Shown here in pieces: positions 36,968-45,869 of a DNA stretch of 64,000 nt. Source of the stretch: Thermoanaerobacterales bacterium (lineage in GTDB: Bacteria > Bacillota > Thermosediminibacteria > Thermosediminibacterales > Tepidanaerobacteraceae); assembly GCA_012840135.1 (NCBI GenBank), contig DUMA01000022.1, positions 372,001-436,000 of the forward strand. Direction: 5' to 3'. A program made the translations under genes and the position numbers. Position 1 is the first letter of the stretch. Every line of letters begins with the position of its first letter. The notes beneath the pieces are model-generated. The model saw nothing but the letters and a program-made list of their open reading frames with translations, was not told the DNA's origin and did no database searches.

Positions 36968-37993
36968 TTATTTTCCTAGAATCATATCTTTCGCATCTTC
37001 AAATTCTTTTAAGGCACTATCAAGATATGCCTTTGTATCGGCCGTATTCATATATGCAGGCTCAACACAATATGCTTTCTTGATATCCTCTGCATATTCA
37101 GGTTTCTTTGAAACCTCTTCCATAGCATTGGCAACTTTCTCTATTATACGCTGATCTGTTCCTTTCGGAAAAGCTAGAAAATATGCTCTATGTGCGATTA
37201 TATCATATCCAAGCTCTTTTGCTGTAGGCACATCAGGGAAGAGACTGCTGCGCTTTTCAGAAAAAACGGCCAAAACTCTAAAATCACCCGAATCGATATA
37301 TGGTTTCATAACACCATATGGGTTAACATTAGTATCTATCTTTTGCGCAAGCAGTGCTGCATTCCTATCAGCTCCTCCTCCCGCATCAACTATGTTAAAA
37401 TCGGCTCCTGTCAATTCTTCAAGCTTGCGACCAACATAATAAGTATAACCACCCACAGAAGAAGCGTATTTTATTTTGCCAGGATTTTCTTTTGCATCCT
37501 TTATTAAATCATCAAGTGTCTTGTATTTACTCTTTGAATTGACTGCAATAATGTACGAATTATCCATTATCCCTGTAGCGCAAACATCAAACGCCTCATG
37601 TGCAAAATCTGTTACACCTACGACCTTATTCATTAACATTGAGTCATGAAAGAACAGCGCCGTATATCCATCGGGTTTTGCATCACGCACTTGAATACTA
37701 CCCACACTGCCATTTCCTCCATCTACATTCACAATTACAATAGGAGCTCCTAAAATTTTTTCCATATATTTAGCATAGGTACGTGCATGAAAATCAGTAT
37801 CCCCACCAGCTTTAAATGGAACTACTATTTGAATTGTTTTACCGTCAGGCCATTTAAGTTCATCTGATGTTTCAGCAGTAGGAGCTTTTTCCGCTTTTTC
37901 TGCTTCAGGTGTTTTTTGCGCAGAGTTTGTACAACCTGCTAATACTATGCTCAATAGTATGAGCACAATTAAAAGAATAGTAAGCTTTTTCAT
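36968..37993 (-). CDS. tctC: TctC-type tripartite tricarboxylate transporter solute-binding lipoprotein
   Basis: The extracytoplasmic binding protein of a tripartite tricarboxylate transporter, 341 aa. The signal peptide ends in the lipobox LAGC, with lipid attachment at C21, followed by a Lys/Glu/Ala-rich linker. The Bug/TctC fold is shown by IVVPFKAGGDTD near the N-terminus and DVPTAKELGYD. The ATG at 37993 follows GGGAGGA; the frame opens 36 nt earlier without a site. Binding proteins of this family take citrate, aspartate, threonate-like acids and others. The neighbouring kinase and PdxA genes favour an acid sugar. It is separated from tctA by 209 bp with no recognised promoter. Confidence 0.92.
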   Translation of the reverse strand: MKKLTILLIVLILLSIVLAGCTNSAQKTPEAEKAEKAPTAETSDELKWPDGKTIQIVVPFKAGGDTDFHARTYAKYMEKILGAPIVIVNVDGGNGSVGSIQVRDAKPDGYTALFFHDSMLMNKVVGVTDFAHEAFDVCATGIMDNSYIIAVNSKSKYKTLDDLIKDAKENPGKIKYASSVGGYTYYVGRKLEELTGADFNIVDAGGGADRNAALLAQKIDTNVNPYGVMKPYIDSGDFRVLAVFSEKRSSLFPDVPTAKELGYDIIAHRAYFLAFPKGTDQRIIEKVANAMEEVSKKPEYAEDIKKAYCVEPAYMNTADTKAYLDSALKEFEDAKDMILGK

Positions 37994-38202
37994 TCTTAAT
38001 CCTCCCTGCTTTTTGTTTAATTTTTGCATAAAATTGATTAGAGTACTTCTTTAAATTTATCCTCTATAACGTTCCCCCCTCGATTTTAAATATTTTACTA
38101 ATTGTTTAATATGTTATTTTTGTAATACCTATCAGTAGCTAAACTCAATTTAAAAGATGTCAACCTGTTCTTTTAAGATTAAAATATCATTTCGCTTTTT
38201 TG

Positions 38203-39714
38203 CTATTTAGAGACAATTGCACTTTTTTGTTTTTTATATTCGCCGTATACAGTATAAACAATAACGAAGAGTGCAGCTATAAGAAACAATGCTGAAATAG
38301 GTTCTGTTAAAAATGGTATGAAACTTCCCTGCGAAAACATTAATCCACGTCTCAAGTTAATTTCCATCAGTGGCCCAATTAAGAAACCCAGTATGAAAGG
38401 AGGGGCAGGAATTTCTACTTTGTTGAAAGCATATCCTATTGCTCCAAAAAACAAGACAGTCCAAACGTCAAACATTCTATTATTCACTCCAAAGGCGCCA
38501 ATAACACAGAATATGAATATGCCTGGCAATAAAAACTGTTTAGGTATTTTAAGCATTGCCGCAAATACTCGAAGCCCATAAAACTCAATAAACAGCATTG
38601 CGAATGAGCCAATAATCATTGTAAGAAAAATTGCATAAACCATATCCACATGCTCTTTGAACATCAGTGGTCCTGGCGATATTCCCTGCATAGTCAAGCC
38701 TCCGAGAAGCATAGCAGTTACAGTATCTCCAGGAATGCCTAATGACAGTAGCGGCACTAACGCTCCACCGATCGCTGCATTATTAGAAGTTTCGCTTGCA
38801 ACAACACCATCAATGATACCTGTCCCAAATTTTTCAGGATACTTAGATCTATTCTTAATAACACCATATGCTAAAACATTCGCAACTCCGCCACCAATGC
38901 CAGGCAAAATGCCTATCCCGATTCCAATTAATCCTGAAATCAGCGCATTCCACTTTTGCTCAAAAAACTCTTTCAACGAAAACCCGAATCCTCGAATACT
39001 CTTGAGGTCTACTTTTATTGTTTCTATTTGCTGAGCGTGTTTAGCTTTTTCTGCTGTAATCAATATTTCTGAAATAGCAAATAGCCCTATTAATACCGGT
39101 AAAATGTTAAAACCGGAAGCCATTTGGACATTGCCAAACGTATATCTTTGTACGCTTGCTATAGAGTCCATACCAACAGTTGCAAACACACACCCCAAAA
39201 ATCCAGAAATCAAACCTTTAACTAATGATTTCCCCGATAAACCAACCATCATTGTGAGTGAAAATAAAGCTACTGAAAAATATTCATATGCGCCAAATTT
39301 TATGGCTACTCTTGCTAACCATGGTGCCATAAAGATCAACACAACAGTAGACATAATTGTTCCTATGAAAGAAAACACTATGCCAACACCCAGAGCTTTA
39401 GGCCCTTCACCTTTTAATGTAAGCGGATAGCCATCAAAACATGTCGCTACAGACGAAGGTGTCCCAGGAATGCGTGTTAGTATGGCAGAAATCAATCCAC
39501 CTGAAATACCACCAATATACAATGATACCAATAGTACTACACCCGCAATAGGATCTATGCTATATGTTATAGGTAAAAACAATGCTAATGCCATCGTTGC
39601 AGATAGCCCAGGTATTGCACCGAATATAATGCCGATTATTATTCCAATAATTAATAACGAAATGCAAAGAGGATTTAAAATTGCTTGTGCACCTATCGCA
39701 AAAGACTCAAGCAT
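38203..39714 (-). CDS. tctA: TctA-type large membrane subunit
   Basis: The large permease subunit of a tripartite tricarboxylate transporter, 503 aa with about twelve membrane segments. The family signature regions are present: GAIPGLSATMALALFLP near the start and the second-half repeat GILPGIGGGVANVLAYG, together with SLGIPGDTVTAMLLGGL. It works with TctB and TctC and is driven by ion gradients. It follows tctB by 31 bp. Confidence 0.94.
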   Translation of the reverse strand: MLESFAIGAQAILNPLCISLLIIGIIIGIIFGAIPGLSATMALALFLPITYSIDPIAGVVLLVSLYIGGISGGLISAILTRIPGTPSSVATCFDGYPLTLKGEGPKALGVGIVFSFIGTIMSTVVLIFMAPWLARVAIKFGAYEYFSVALFSLTMMVGLSGKSLVKGLISGFLGCVFATVGMDSIASVQRYTFGNVQMASGFNILPVLIGLFAISEILITAEKAKHAQQIETIKVDLKSIRGFGFSLKEFFEQKWNALISGLIGIGIGILPGIGGGVANVLAYGVIKNRSKYPEKFGTGIIDGVVASETSNNAAIGGALVPLLSLGIPGDTVTAMLLGGLTMQGISPGPLMFKEHVDMVYAIFLTMIIGSFAMLFIEFYGLRVFAAMLKIPKQFLLPGIFIFCVIGAFGVNNRMFDVWTVLFFGAIGYAFNKVEIPAPPFILGFLIGPLMEINLRRGLMFSQGSFIPFLTEPISALFLIAALFVIVYTVYGEYKKQKSAIVSK

Positions 39715-39745
39715 TATTGTATCACTATCCTTTCAGCATTTTAAT

Positions 39746-40243
39746 TTAAAATATTATCCCTTTGGGAAGAGGCATTAACATGAAATTATGAAATATAACA
39801 TATATGCAAATTGATAAAACTATTGAATATATCATTGATAAATAATATTTAACCTTTACATTTGCTGGAGAAAGCAAGAAGCTCATCAAAAAAAGAAATA
39901 ATGCTGATGATAAAATAAAACCTAGAATTTCCATCATTGATATATACAACAGTATTAAAAGAAATGTTAAAATAACGTTTTTTGTATCTTTATTATCTTC
40001 TTTAGCTTTAAATTTCTCTTCTGTGATTTTGTATTTTTTAACATAAATTAATCCTTGATAAATTTGCAGTAACGCTAGTATAAATAAAATTAAGCCATAT
40101 AATCTAGGCATAAATTCTGCCCCTATTGATACAACTTTATTTTGTTTAATTGAAAATGAACCGATAAAATATACAATTGCAAAAATGATTATGACAATCC
40201 CTATTATCAGCTCTTTGTACTTTTTAAACAGCTGTTCCTTCAT
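39746..40243 (-). CDS. tctB: TctB-type small membrane subunit
   Basis: A 165-aa hydrophobic protein with four predicted membrane segments. The N-terminal ELIIGIVIIIFAIVYF and the central LILLYISMMEILGFILSS fit TctB. Sequence conservation in this family is low, so the call rests partly on position between the hydroxyacid dehydrogenase and tctA. It overlaps the dehydrogenase by 20 nt. Confidence 0.85.
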   Translation of the reverse strand: MKEQLFKKYKELIIGIVIIIFAIVYFIGSFSIKQNKVVSIGAEFMPRLYGLILFILALLQIYQGLIYVKKYKITEEKFKAKEDNKDTKNVILTFLLILLYISMMEILGFILSSALFLFLMSFLLSPANVKVKYYLSMIYSIVLSICIYVIFHNFMLMPLPKGIIF

Positions 40244-41225
40244 TTTTTGTACTCCCTTTCCATCTTAAATGTTGGTAAACTTCTGGATTGCACACATGCG
40301 GCCATTTTTCGCCTCGCAAAACAGCTAATGTTCCTTCTACTGCCATCATCACCACTTTTCTGGTTGTTTCCTGAGTTTGGGCTGCCATATGAGGCGTAAT
40401 TACACAATTCGTAAGTTTCATCAATGGATGGTCTGCCTTCATTGGTTCATCTACTAATACATCTAAACCAGCACCTGCAATGATGCCTTTTTCCAGTGCC
40501 TCTACAAGCGCAGCCTCATCGACTATATCTCCGCGAGCACAATTTATAAAAAATGCCGTCGGTTTCATTGCTAAAAACTGTTTTTTCCCCATCATGCCTC
40601 TGGTTTGTTCTGTTGAAGGCATATGTAAAGATACATAATCGCCAACTGAAATTGCCTCCATAAGATCCATACTGTATTCACATCCCATGGCTGCAGCAAT
40701 ATCTGCCGAAACATACGGATCATAGACCATTACCTTCATTCCAATGCCAAGACAAATGCGAGCCAGTTCTCTACCTATATTCCCAAAGCCCAATATGCTT
40801 ACAGTCTTGTCTTTCATTTCCACTGCAGCATATTTATTTCGAATTCCAAAATTGCCCTTTCTCGTCTCAACATCACTTTCAACGATATTTTTGCTCACTG
40901 CAAACATCAAAGCTAATGTATGTTCCGCAACCGCACGAGCATTTGCCGAAGGACATATCACTACAGGTATACCCTTTTCAGTGGCAGCCTCTACATCAAC
41001 ATTATCAACACCGACACCCGGTCTCGTAATAACTTTAAGTCTATTACACGCTTCGATTGCCTTACGATCGATTTTGCCAATTCGCAGAATGAAAGCATCT
41101 GCTTCTTTAAGGCTATCAAGTATTTCAGCGCTATTCCCATTATTAGTTATAACAATATTTGCCTTGCCCTCAAGAGCTTCCATCCCCGGTTTATATAGTT
41201 CATGCGATAAAACAATGTTATACAA
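40224..41225 (-). CDS. D-2-hydroxyacid dehydrogenase (SerA/hydroxypyruvate-reductase-like, no ACT domain)
   Basis: An NAD-dependent dehydrogenase of about 333 aa. The Rossmann motif is GFGNIGRELA. The catalytic residues are the arginine in CARGDIVDE, the glutamate in DEPM and the histidine in TPHMA. It resembles the catalytic part of phosphoglycerate dehydrogenase without a regulatory domain. I chose TTG 41225 because GGGAG lies 9 nt upstream; a TTG at 41255 is the alternative. It could reduce hydroxypyruvate or tartronate semialdehyde-related acids, or oxidise an imported hydroxyacid. It lies between Fe-ADH and tctB in one operon. Confidence 0.85.
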   Translation of the reverse strand: MYNIVLSHELYKPGMEALEGKANIVITNNGNSAEILDSLKEADAFILRIGKIDRKAIEACNRLKVITRPGVGVDNVDVEAATEKGIPVVICPSANARAVAEHTLALMFAVSKNIVESDVETRKGNFGIRNKYAAVEMKDKTVSILGFGNIGRELARICLGIGMKVMVYDPYVSADIAAAMGCEYSMDLMEAISVGDYVSLHMPSTEQTRGMMGKKQFLAMKPTAFFINCARGDIVDEAALVEALEKGIIAGAGLDVLVDEPMKADHPLMKLTNCVITPHMAAQTQETTRKVVMMAVEGTLAVLRGEKWPHVCNPEVYQHLRWKGSTKNEGTAV

Positions 41226-41282
41226 GGATTTTGACTCCCTTCTTCTTAAAAACAATTTTCCTTTTATTTAATGATCAGTATT

Positions 41283-42443
41283 CTATATTATCTTCCTGTA
41301 TATTGCTCTCATGTCTTCTTTGCTCAGCTTCTTGGGATTATTGTCCAGCAGCCTTGTGACCTTGGACGCGCTTTCCACGATTTCGTCAAGTTCTCTTTCG
41401 GATATGTTCATTTCTCTAAGCGGCGACTTGATGTTCAAATCTCTTGTCAAATCGTACAGGCTCTCCACCATTTTTTGCGCGGCCTGTTCGCTTGAGAGGC
41501 CGTTTACGTCGATTCCCATGGCTATTGCCATATCCCTGTATTTTTCTATTGCTGCGTCCATGTTGAATTCCATGACATAAGGCAACAATATGGCATTGGA
41601 AAGCCCATGCGGTATCCTGTACATGCTGCCCAAAGGATATGACAAGGCGTGCACCGCCGCGGTCCCTGAAGCCGCTATGCATACTCCGCCGTAAAACGAG
41701 CCTATGAGCATATCATGCCTTGCATCCATATCTTCACCGCTATTGTAGGCTCTGCGGATGCTTCCTGAAATCAGTTTGATTGCTCTGAGCGCGAAAGTAT
41801 CGCTGAAGGGATTTGCTTTAAGCGATATATAGCATTCCATAGCGTGTATCAGTGCATCCATGCCGGTGTTTGCAGTAATGGCCGGCGGGAGTTTTACGGT
41901 TAAGCTCGGGTCCAGGATCACGTAATCGGGTATCAACTTGCTGCTTACTATACCGACTTTAAGCTTTTCCTCCGGCACAAGCACTATTGCGTTTGGCGTG
42001 GCTTCCGCGCCCGTTCCTGCTGTAGTGGGAATCATCAGCGTCGGTATACCTTTGTTTTTTATTCTGTCAGTTCCAAGTATTTCTCTAATGCTGCTGTCAT
42101 TCGTCATTAGCACCGATATGATTTTCGCCGTATCCATCGAGCTTCCGCCGCCGATTCCAATAATCATCTTACACTCCATGCTTTTTACACTTTTAAATAT
42201 TTCCTCAATCTGTGAAACTTCGGGTTCAGGCGGCGTATTATTGATTACCTCGATATTGCAGCCGCAAGATTTTAAAATTTCTATTGGTTTTTCCACCAGC
42301 CCTGCATTCCATACCCCCTTATCCGTAATGATTAATGCTTTTTCTACTTTTTCATTTTTTATAATATCTTTCAAGCTTTCTATGCTGTCTACACCTGCTA
42401 TTACCTTTCCCGGAATTTGCAGGGAATATATTCCTTTGAACAT
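41283..42443 (-). CDS. Iron-containing alcohol dehydrogenase
   Basis: A group III (Fe-dependent) alcohol dehydrogenase, 386 aa. The NAD-binding GGGSSMD lies at 98-104. The four metal ligands are all in place: D196, H200, H265 and H279. Members reduce aldehydes such as lactaldehyde, glycolaldehyde, succinate semialdehyde or propanal. Here it follows a DapA-like lyase, so reduction of the aldehyde released by that lyase is a reasonable guess. The third-codon GC is visibly higher than in the downstream dehydrogenase-tct genes. Confidence 0.9.
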   Translation of the reverse strand: MFKGIYSLQIPGKVIAGVDSIESLKDIIKNEKVEKALIITDKGVWNAGLVEKPIEILKSCGCNIEVINNTPPEPEVSQIEEIFKSVKSMECKMIIGIGGGSSMDTAKIISVLMTNDSSIREILGTDRIKNKGIPTLMIPTTAGTGAEATPNAIVLVPEEKLKVGIVSSKLIPDYVILDPSLTVKLPPAITANTGMDALIHAMECYISLKANPFSDTFALRAIKLISGSIRRAYNSGEDMDARHDMLIGSFYGGVCIAASGTAAVHALSYPLGSMYRIPHGLSNAILLPYVMEFNMDAAIEKYRDMAIAMGIDVNGLSSEQAAQKMVESLYDLTRDLNIKSPLREMNISERELDEIVESASKVTRLLDNNPKKLSKEDMRAIYRKII

Positions 42444-42460
42444 TTTTAACTCACTTCCTG

Positions 42461-43336
42461 TTATTTATATAGTTTTAATACTCTTTCAAGTTCCTCTTCT
42501 ATTTTGGGACTAAGACTGCTTACCGGCCGCCTTGCCGGCCCGACATTGTATCCCAAAAGGTTCATGGCCCTTTTTACGACCGAATTGGGGTTGCCCATTT
42601 TCATGACATCTCTGAACGGCCTCAATTTTTTCTGCAACTCGTTGGCCTTTTTAATTTCTCCCTTTTGCCAGAGCCTGTATATTTCAACAAGAAGTTCCGG
42701 GAATAGATTTGCGGTTCCTGCTATGGCGCCATTCCCTCCTGCCAAAAGCGTCCACAGAATGAGCGAATCGTTCCCTGAAAGTACCGATATTCTTTCATCC
42801 GTATCTTCTATATATCTCAATGTATTGTCGAAATTGCCGCTGCTGTCTTTTATGCCCACTATGTTCTGATATTTCGAGAGCCTGGCTACTGTCTTATAGT
42901 CAATGTTGTTGCCGGTCCTGGCAGGAATATTGTAAAGAACAATGGGCAAATCTACGGATTCCGCAATTTCAGCAAAGTAATTGTATATATCATCCTGTGT
43001 TACGGCGACATAATACGGAGATAGAATCGACAGGGCATCTGCTCCCAGTTGTTTTGCCTTCAAAGAAAGCCTTATGGTTTCTCTGGTGCTGATGCAGCCT
43101 GTGCCCGCATACACCGGCACTCTTTTTGCGGTTTCCTCAACGGTGATTTCTATAACCCTCAATTTTTCCCCTTCAGAAAGGGCATAAGATTCTCCGTTTG
43201 TGCCAAGGCAGAATATCCCGTGTATGCCGCTGGATATCATTCTGTTTATCTGATTGCGAAGCTCTTTTTCATTTATCTCTTCGTCTTCTGTCATTGGCGT
43301 AATAATAGGAACAATAATCCCCTCTGGTTTTAACAT
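42461..43336 (-). CDS. DapA/NAL-family pyruvate-dependent lyase or synthase
   Basis: A class I aldolase-type TIM barrel of 291 aa. The Schiff-base lysine is K163 in GIKDSSG, the proton-relay tyrosine is Y135 in LYNIPARTG, and the pyruvate carboxylate site is GTNGES (45-50). R140 stands where dihydrodipicolinate synthase has its substrate-binding arginine, so a carboxylated substrate is likely. The gene sits in a catabolic operon and not with lysine genes, so a 2-oxo-acid aldolase or dehydratase role is more probable than lysine synthesis. I use ATG 43336; an ATG 21 nt upstream is possible. Confidence 0.8.
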   Translation of the reverse strand: MLKPEGIIVPIITPMTEDEEINEKELRNQINRMISSGIHGIFCLGTNGESYALSEGEKLRVIEITVEETAKRVPVYAGTGCISTRETIRLSLKAKQLGADALSILSPYYVAVTQDDIYNYFAEIAESVDLPIVLYNIPARTGNNIDYKTVARLSKYQNIVGIKDSSGNFDNTLRYIEDTDERISVLSGNDSLILWTLLAGGNGAIAGTANLFPELLVEIYRLWQKGEIKKANELQKKLRPFRDVMKMGNPNSVVKRAMNLLGYNVGPARRPVSSLSPKIEEELERVLKLYK

Positions 43337-43361
43337 CTTTCGTCCGCCTTTCATCATAAAT

Positions 43362-44396
43362 TTATTTCAAATCAAACTTCACCTTTGCCATCCTTATTGC
43401 CATTTCAATGGCATCAACCAGGCTTTCCTCATTGGCCCTTCCTTCTCCCGCCTTGCCGAAGGCCGTCCCGTGGTCCACGGATGCGCGAATGATCGGAAGG
43501 CCGAGGGTGCAGTTGATTCCGCTCACAGATGTATATTTGTTTGTTGCAAGGTCCAGTTTAAAGCCTGTCAGTTTAACGGGAATATGCCCCTGGTCGTGGT
43601 ACATGGCCACTACTATATCATATTGGCCTGCAAGAGCTTTGACAAATACGGTGTCGGGCGGTACAGGGCCGTCCGCATTTATTCCCTCACGCTTTGCCCT
43701 TTCGATGGCAGGTATGATGGCCGTTGCCTCTTCGCTTCCGAAAAGACCGTTTTCCGAGCTGTGGGCATTAAGCCCCGCAACCCCTATTCGCGGCTTTTCA
43801 ACGCCCATCATTTTTACGGCATCGAAGGCCAGGCGAATAACCTTGTATACCCTTTCTTCGGTTATCAAATCGCATGCTTTTCGCATGGAAACATGCGTCG
43901 TGGCATGGACCACCTTCAAACTGCCGCTTGCCAACATCATTGCATAGTCCTTTGTCCCCGTCAAGTCTGCAAATATTTCCGTGTGGCCCGAATAGTGGTA
44001 GCCCGCAAGGTTGATTGATTCCTTGTTGATGGGTCCAGTAACCACCGCGTGTATTTTGTTCTCCAGCGCAAGCTCGATTCCTTTTTTCACATAGTTGAAC
44101 GCCGCCTTGCCCGCCAGAGCGCTTACCTTCTTGTATTCCCAGCTTCCCGGCGAAAGCAGATTCAAATTCAGGTAGTCCACGGTTCCGAATTCGCCTTTTG
44201 CCTGATTAATCCCGGATATTTCATTCATTTTTAAATTCAGGCTGGTAAATCTGTTTGCGTCTTTCAACGGTTCGGCATCTCCGATGATTACGGGAATGCA
44301 TTTTTCATAAATATGCTCTTTTGCCAGCGCTTTTATTGCTATCTCCGGGCCTATTCCCGCAGGGTCGCCCATGGTTATTCCGATTATTGGTTTCAT
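43362..44396 (-). CDS. pdxA2: PdxA2-type 4-phospho-acid-sugar dehydrogenase
   Basis: A PdxA-family NAD-dependent dehydrogenase, 344 aa. The three metal-binding histidines align as H168, H212 and H267 (in YHDQGHIPVK), and GDPAGIGPEI opens the protein. When paired with a DUF1537 kinase, family members are known to oxidise 4-phospho-D-threonate or 4-phospho-D-erythronate, with decarboxylation to dihydroxyacetone phosphate. The ATG overlaps the kinase stop by 4 nt. A role in vitamin B6 synthesis cannot be excluded, but the context argues for acid-sugar catabolism. Confidence 0.87.
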   Translation of the reverse strand: MKPIIGITMGDPAGIGPEIAIKALAKEHIYEKCIPVIIGDAEPLKDANRFTSLNLKMNEISGINQAKGEFGTVDYLNLNLLSPGSWEYKKVSALAGKAAFNYVKKGIELALENKIHAVVTGPINKESINLAGYHYSGHTEIFADLTGTKDYAMMLASGSLKVVHATTHVSMRKACDLITEERVYKVIRLAFDAVKMMGVEKPRIGVAGLNAHSSENGLFGSEEATAIIPAIERAKREGINADGPVPPDTVFVKALAGQYDIVVAMYHDQGHIPVKLTGFKLDLATNKYTSVSGINCTLGLPIIRASVDHGTAFGKAGEGRANEESLVDAIEMAIRMAKVKFDLK

Positions 44397-45661
44397 TTTA
44401 ACTTCTCTCCCCCTGTGTTCAGATAATTTACTATATTTATAAATGAATCTTTATCTCCGAATCCTCCGGCTTTTGTAACCACATGCAAACCGTCAAACTC
44501 TCCTCCGATAAGTCTGCCGACAGGTATGCCCGGCAATATCTCATTTTCCAGTATTATTCCTTTTGCCTCCATGGTGTCAAAAACATTTATCGCTACATCG
44601 CCGCCCGTTACAACCAGGGCTTTAATCAACTTATCGGAAACAACATTTTTTGCCACAACACCAAAGCTCTTTGCGACTTTTTTGGCGTTTTCCGATGAAA
44701 TCTCCTGGTTATAAATTTCTTTTTGGCTTTTCAGCAAGCTGTCGATTGCCACTACGACGATCTTGCCTTCATGCAATGCTTTTTTCGTTTCATCTGTGAC
44801 TCTGTTCAATTCTTCATCGTTTTTCCCTTTGATTATTTCTTCAGAATTCATTTCTACAACTTTCACCGAGCTGAAAGCGGTAAGCGTTTTAATCTGTTCA
44901 GCAGTCACCATATTGCGCGTTCCTGCCAGAAATAATATTGGTTTTCCCCCTGGAAACTGCTGATACTCTTTTACTATTTTCCAAGTAAGAGGGATGCAAC
45001 TCGCCAAACCCGCAGATCCCGCAATCACGGATCGTGTCGCATAATCTTTGACGGCAATGGCTATATTCATCAGATCATCATTTGATACTGCATCTATTAC
45101 AAATATCTGTTTTTTCAATTTCCTCAGTTCATCGATTTTTTGTTTTAAATTGGATACGCCTTTTCTCACGTCTTCGATTTCTATTAAAGAAACCGGCTTA
45201 TCTTTTTTGTTTTTAAATATATCCGGCACAAAACCTATGGATTGAAAATTGCTTTGTTCTTCTTTCAGATTTTTATCAATATATAGATAGCCTTTTTCCA
45301 CTTTTCTTCCGTTTGCCGGAAACGAAGGAACTATAAACGCCATTTCATAACCCATTTCATCCATCATGGCTTCAATTTCAACATCGGGCTGACCGCGCAG
45401 AGTGGAATCTATTTTTTTATAGTACAACTTAAAATTCATATCGCGCAAAGTCCGAACTATATCTTTTACCCTTGAATAGGCCACTTCTCTATCGATATTG
45501 CGCGTTCCGGCATTAATGGAAACGATATCGAAGTCGAATGTCAAATCTTTAATCGTCAAATAATTGAAGACGACGGCTGTGGATATTCCGAACTTACTGA
45601 ACTGAACACCGGTGTCGGTCGCTCCCGTAAGATCATCGGCAATGATGCAAAGTTTTTCCAT
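44393..45661 (-). CDS. DUF1537 four-carbon acid sugar kinase
   Basis: A kinase of the OtnK/DtnK group, 422 aa. The N-terminal substrate domain begins IIADDLTGATDTG (6-18). The C-terminal nucleotide domain shows VTGGDVAINVF, GIPVGRL and TKAGGFGD. Known members phosphorylate D-threonate, D-erythronate or 3-oxo-tetronates at the 4-OH. The ATG follows AGGTGAT. It is the first gene behind a sigma-54 promoter and overlaps pdxA2 by 4 nt, so the two steps are probably coupled. Confidence 0.9.
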   Translation of the reverse strand: MEKLCIIADDLTGATDTGVQFSKFGISTAVVFNYLTIKDLTFDFDIVSINAGTRNIDREVAYSRVKDIVRTLRDMNFKLYYKKIDSTLRGQPDVEIEAMMDEMGYEMAFIVPSFPANGRKVEKGYLYIDKNLKEEQSNFQSIGFVPDIFKNKKDKPVSLIEIEDVRKGVSNLKQKIDELRKLKKQIFVIDAVSNDDLMNIAIAVKDYATRSVIAGSAGLASCIPLTWKIVKEYQQFPGGKPILFLAGTRNMVTAEQIKTLTAFSSVKVVEMNSEEIIKGKNDEELNRVTDETKKALHEGKIVVVAIDSLLKSQKEIYNQEISSENAKKVAKSFGVVAKNVVSDKLIKALVVTGGDVAINVFDTMEAKGIILENEILPGIPVGRLIGGEFDGLHVVTKAGGFGDKDSFINIVNYLNTGGEKLK

Positions 45662-45757
45662 TAACTTATCACCTGTTTGCTTAATATAATTGAGGAATGT
45701 AATTTTTTGAAACTGTTGCCTTAATTTTATCTACTGATTCATGTCGCTATATTTTTA

Positions 45758-45774
45758 AAGCAATTATCATGCCA
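45758..45774 (-). promoter_or_regulatory. Sigma-54 (-24/-12) promoter of the kinase-pdxA2-tct operon
   Basis: On the minus strand TGGCAT, five bases, then TTGCTT matches the -24/-12 consensus closely. It lies about 95 bp before the kinase start and just downstream of a PrpR-type activator gene. Confidence 0.82.
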
Positions 45775-45806
45775 GGTGTAAAACAGGATTATGATTTGTT
45801 TATTTC

Positions 45807-45854
45807 AAAAAAAATGTTGCAAATTACAATAGAATATATTGTAATTTGCAACAT
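45807..45854 (-). terminator. 17-bp perfect inverted repeat: terminator of the activator gene and possible UAS
   Basis: Arms ATGTTGCAAATTACAAT (45814-45830) and its exact complement (45838-45854) enclose 7 nt. On the minus strand seven T follow, 15 bp behind the activator's stop, so it can end that transcript. It also lies about 45 bp upstream of the -24 element, at a distance suitable for activator binding. The stem is AT-rich, with TTGCAA in each arm. Confidence 0.65.
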
Positions 45855-45869
45855 TTGATGTATTTTGCA

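Noticed and set aside
37994-38202. The 209-bp gap between tctA and tctC considered for a second sigma-54 promoter or a small RNA.
   Set aside because: No -24/-12 match, hairpin or ORF of note was found.
43254-44018. A 254-codon plus-strand frame opposite the lyase and pdxA2 genes.
   Set aside because: It crosses two clearly coding minus-strand genes with full catalytic motifs; it is a chance frame.
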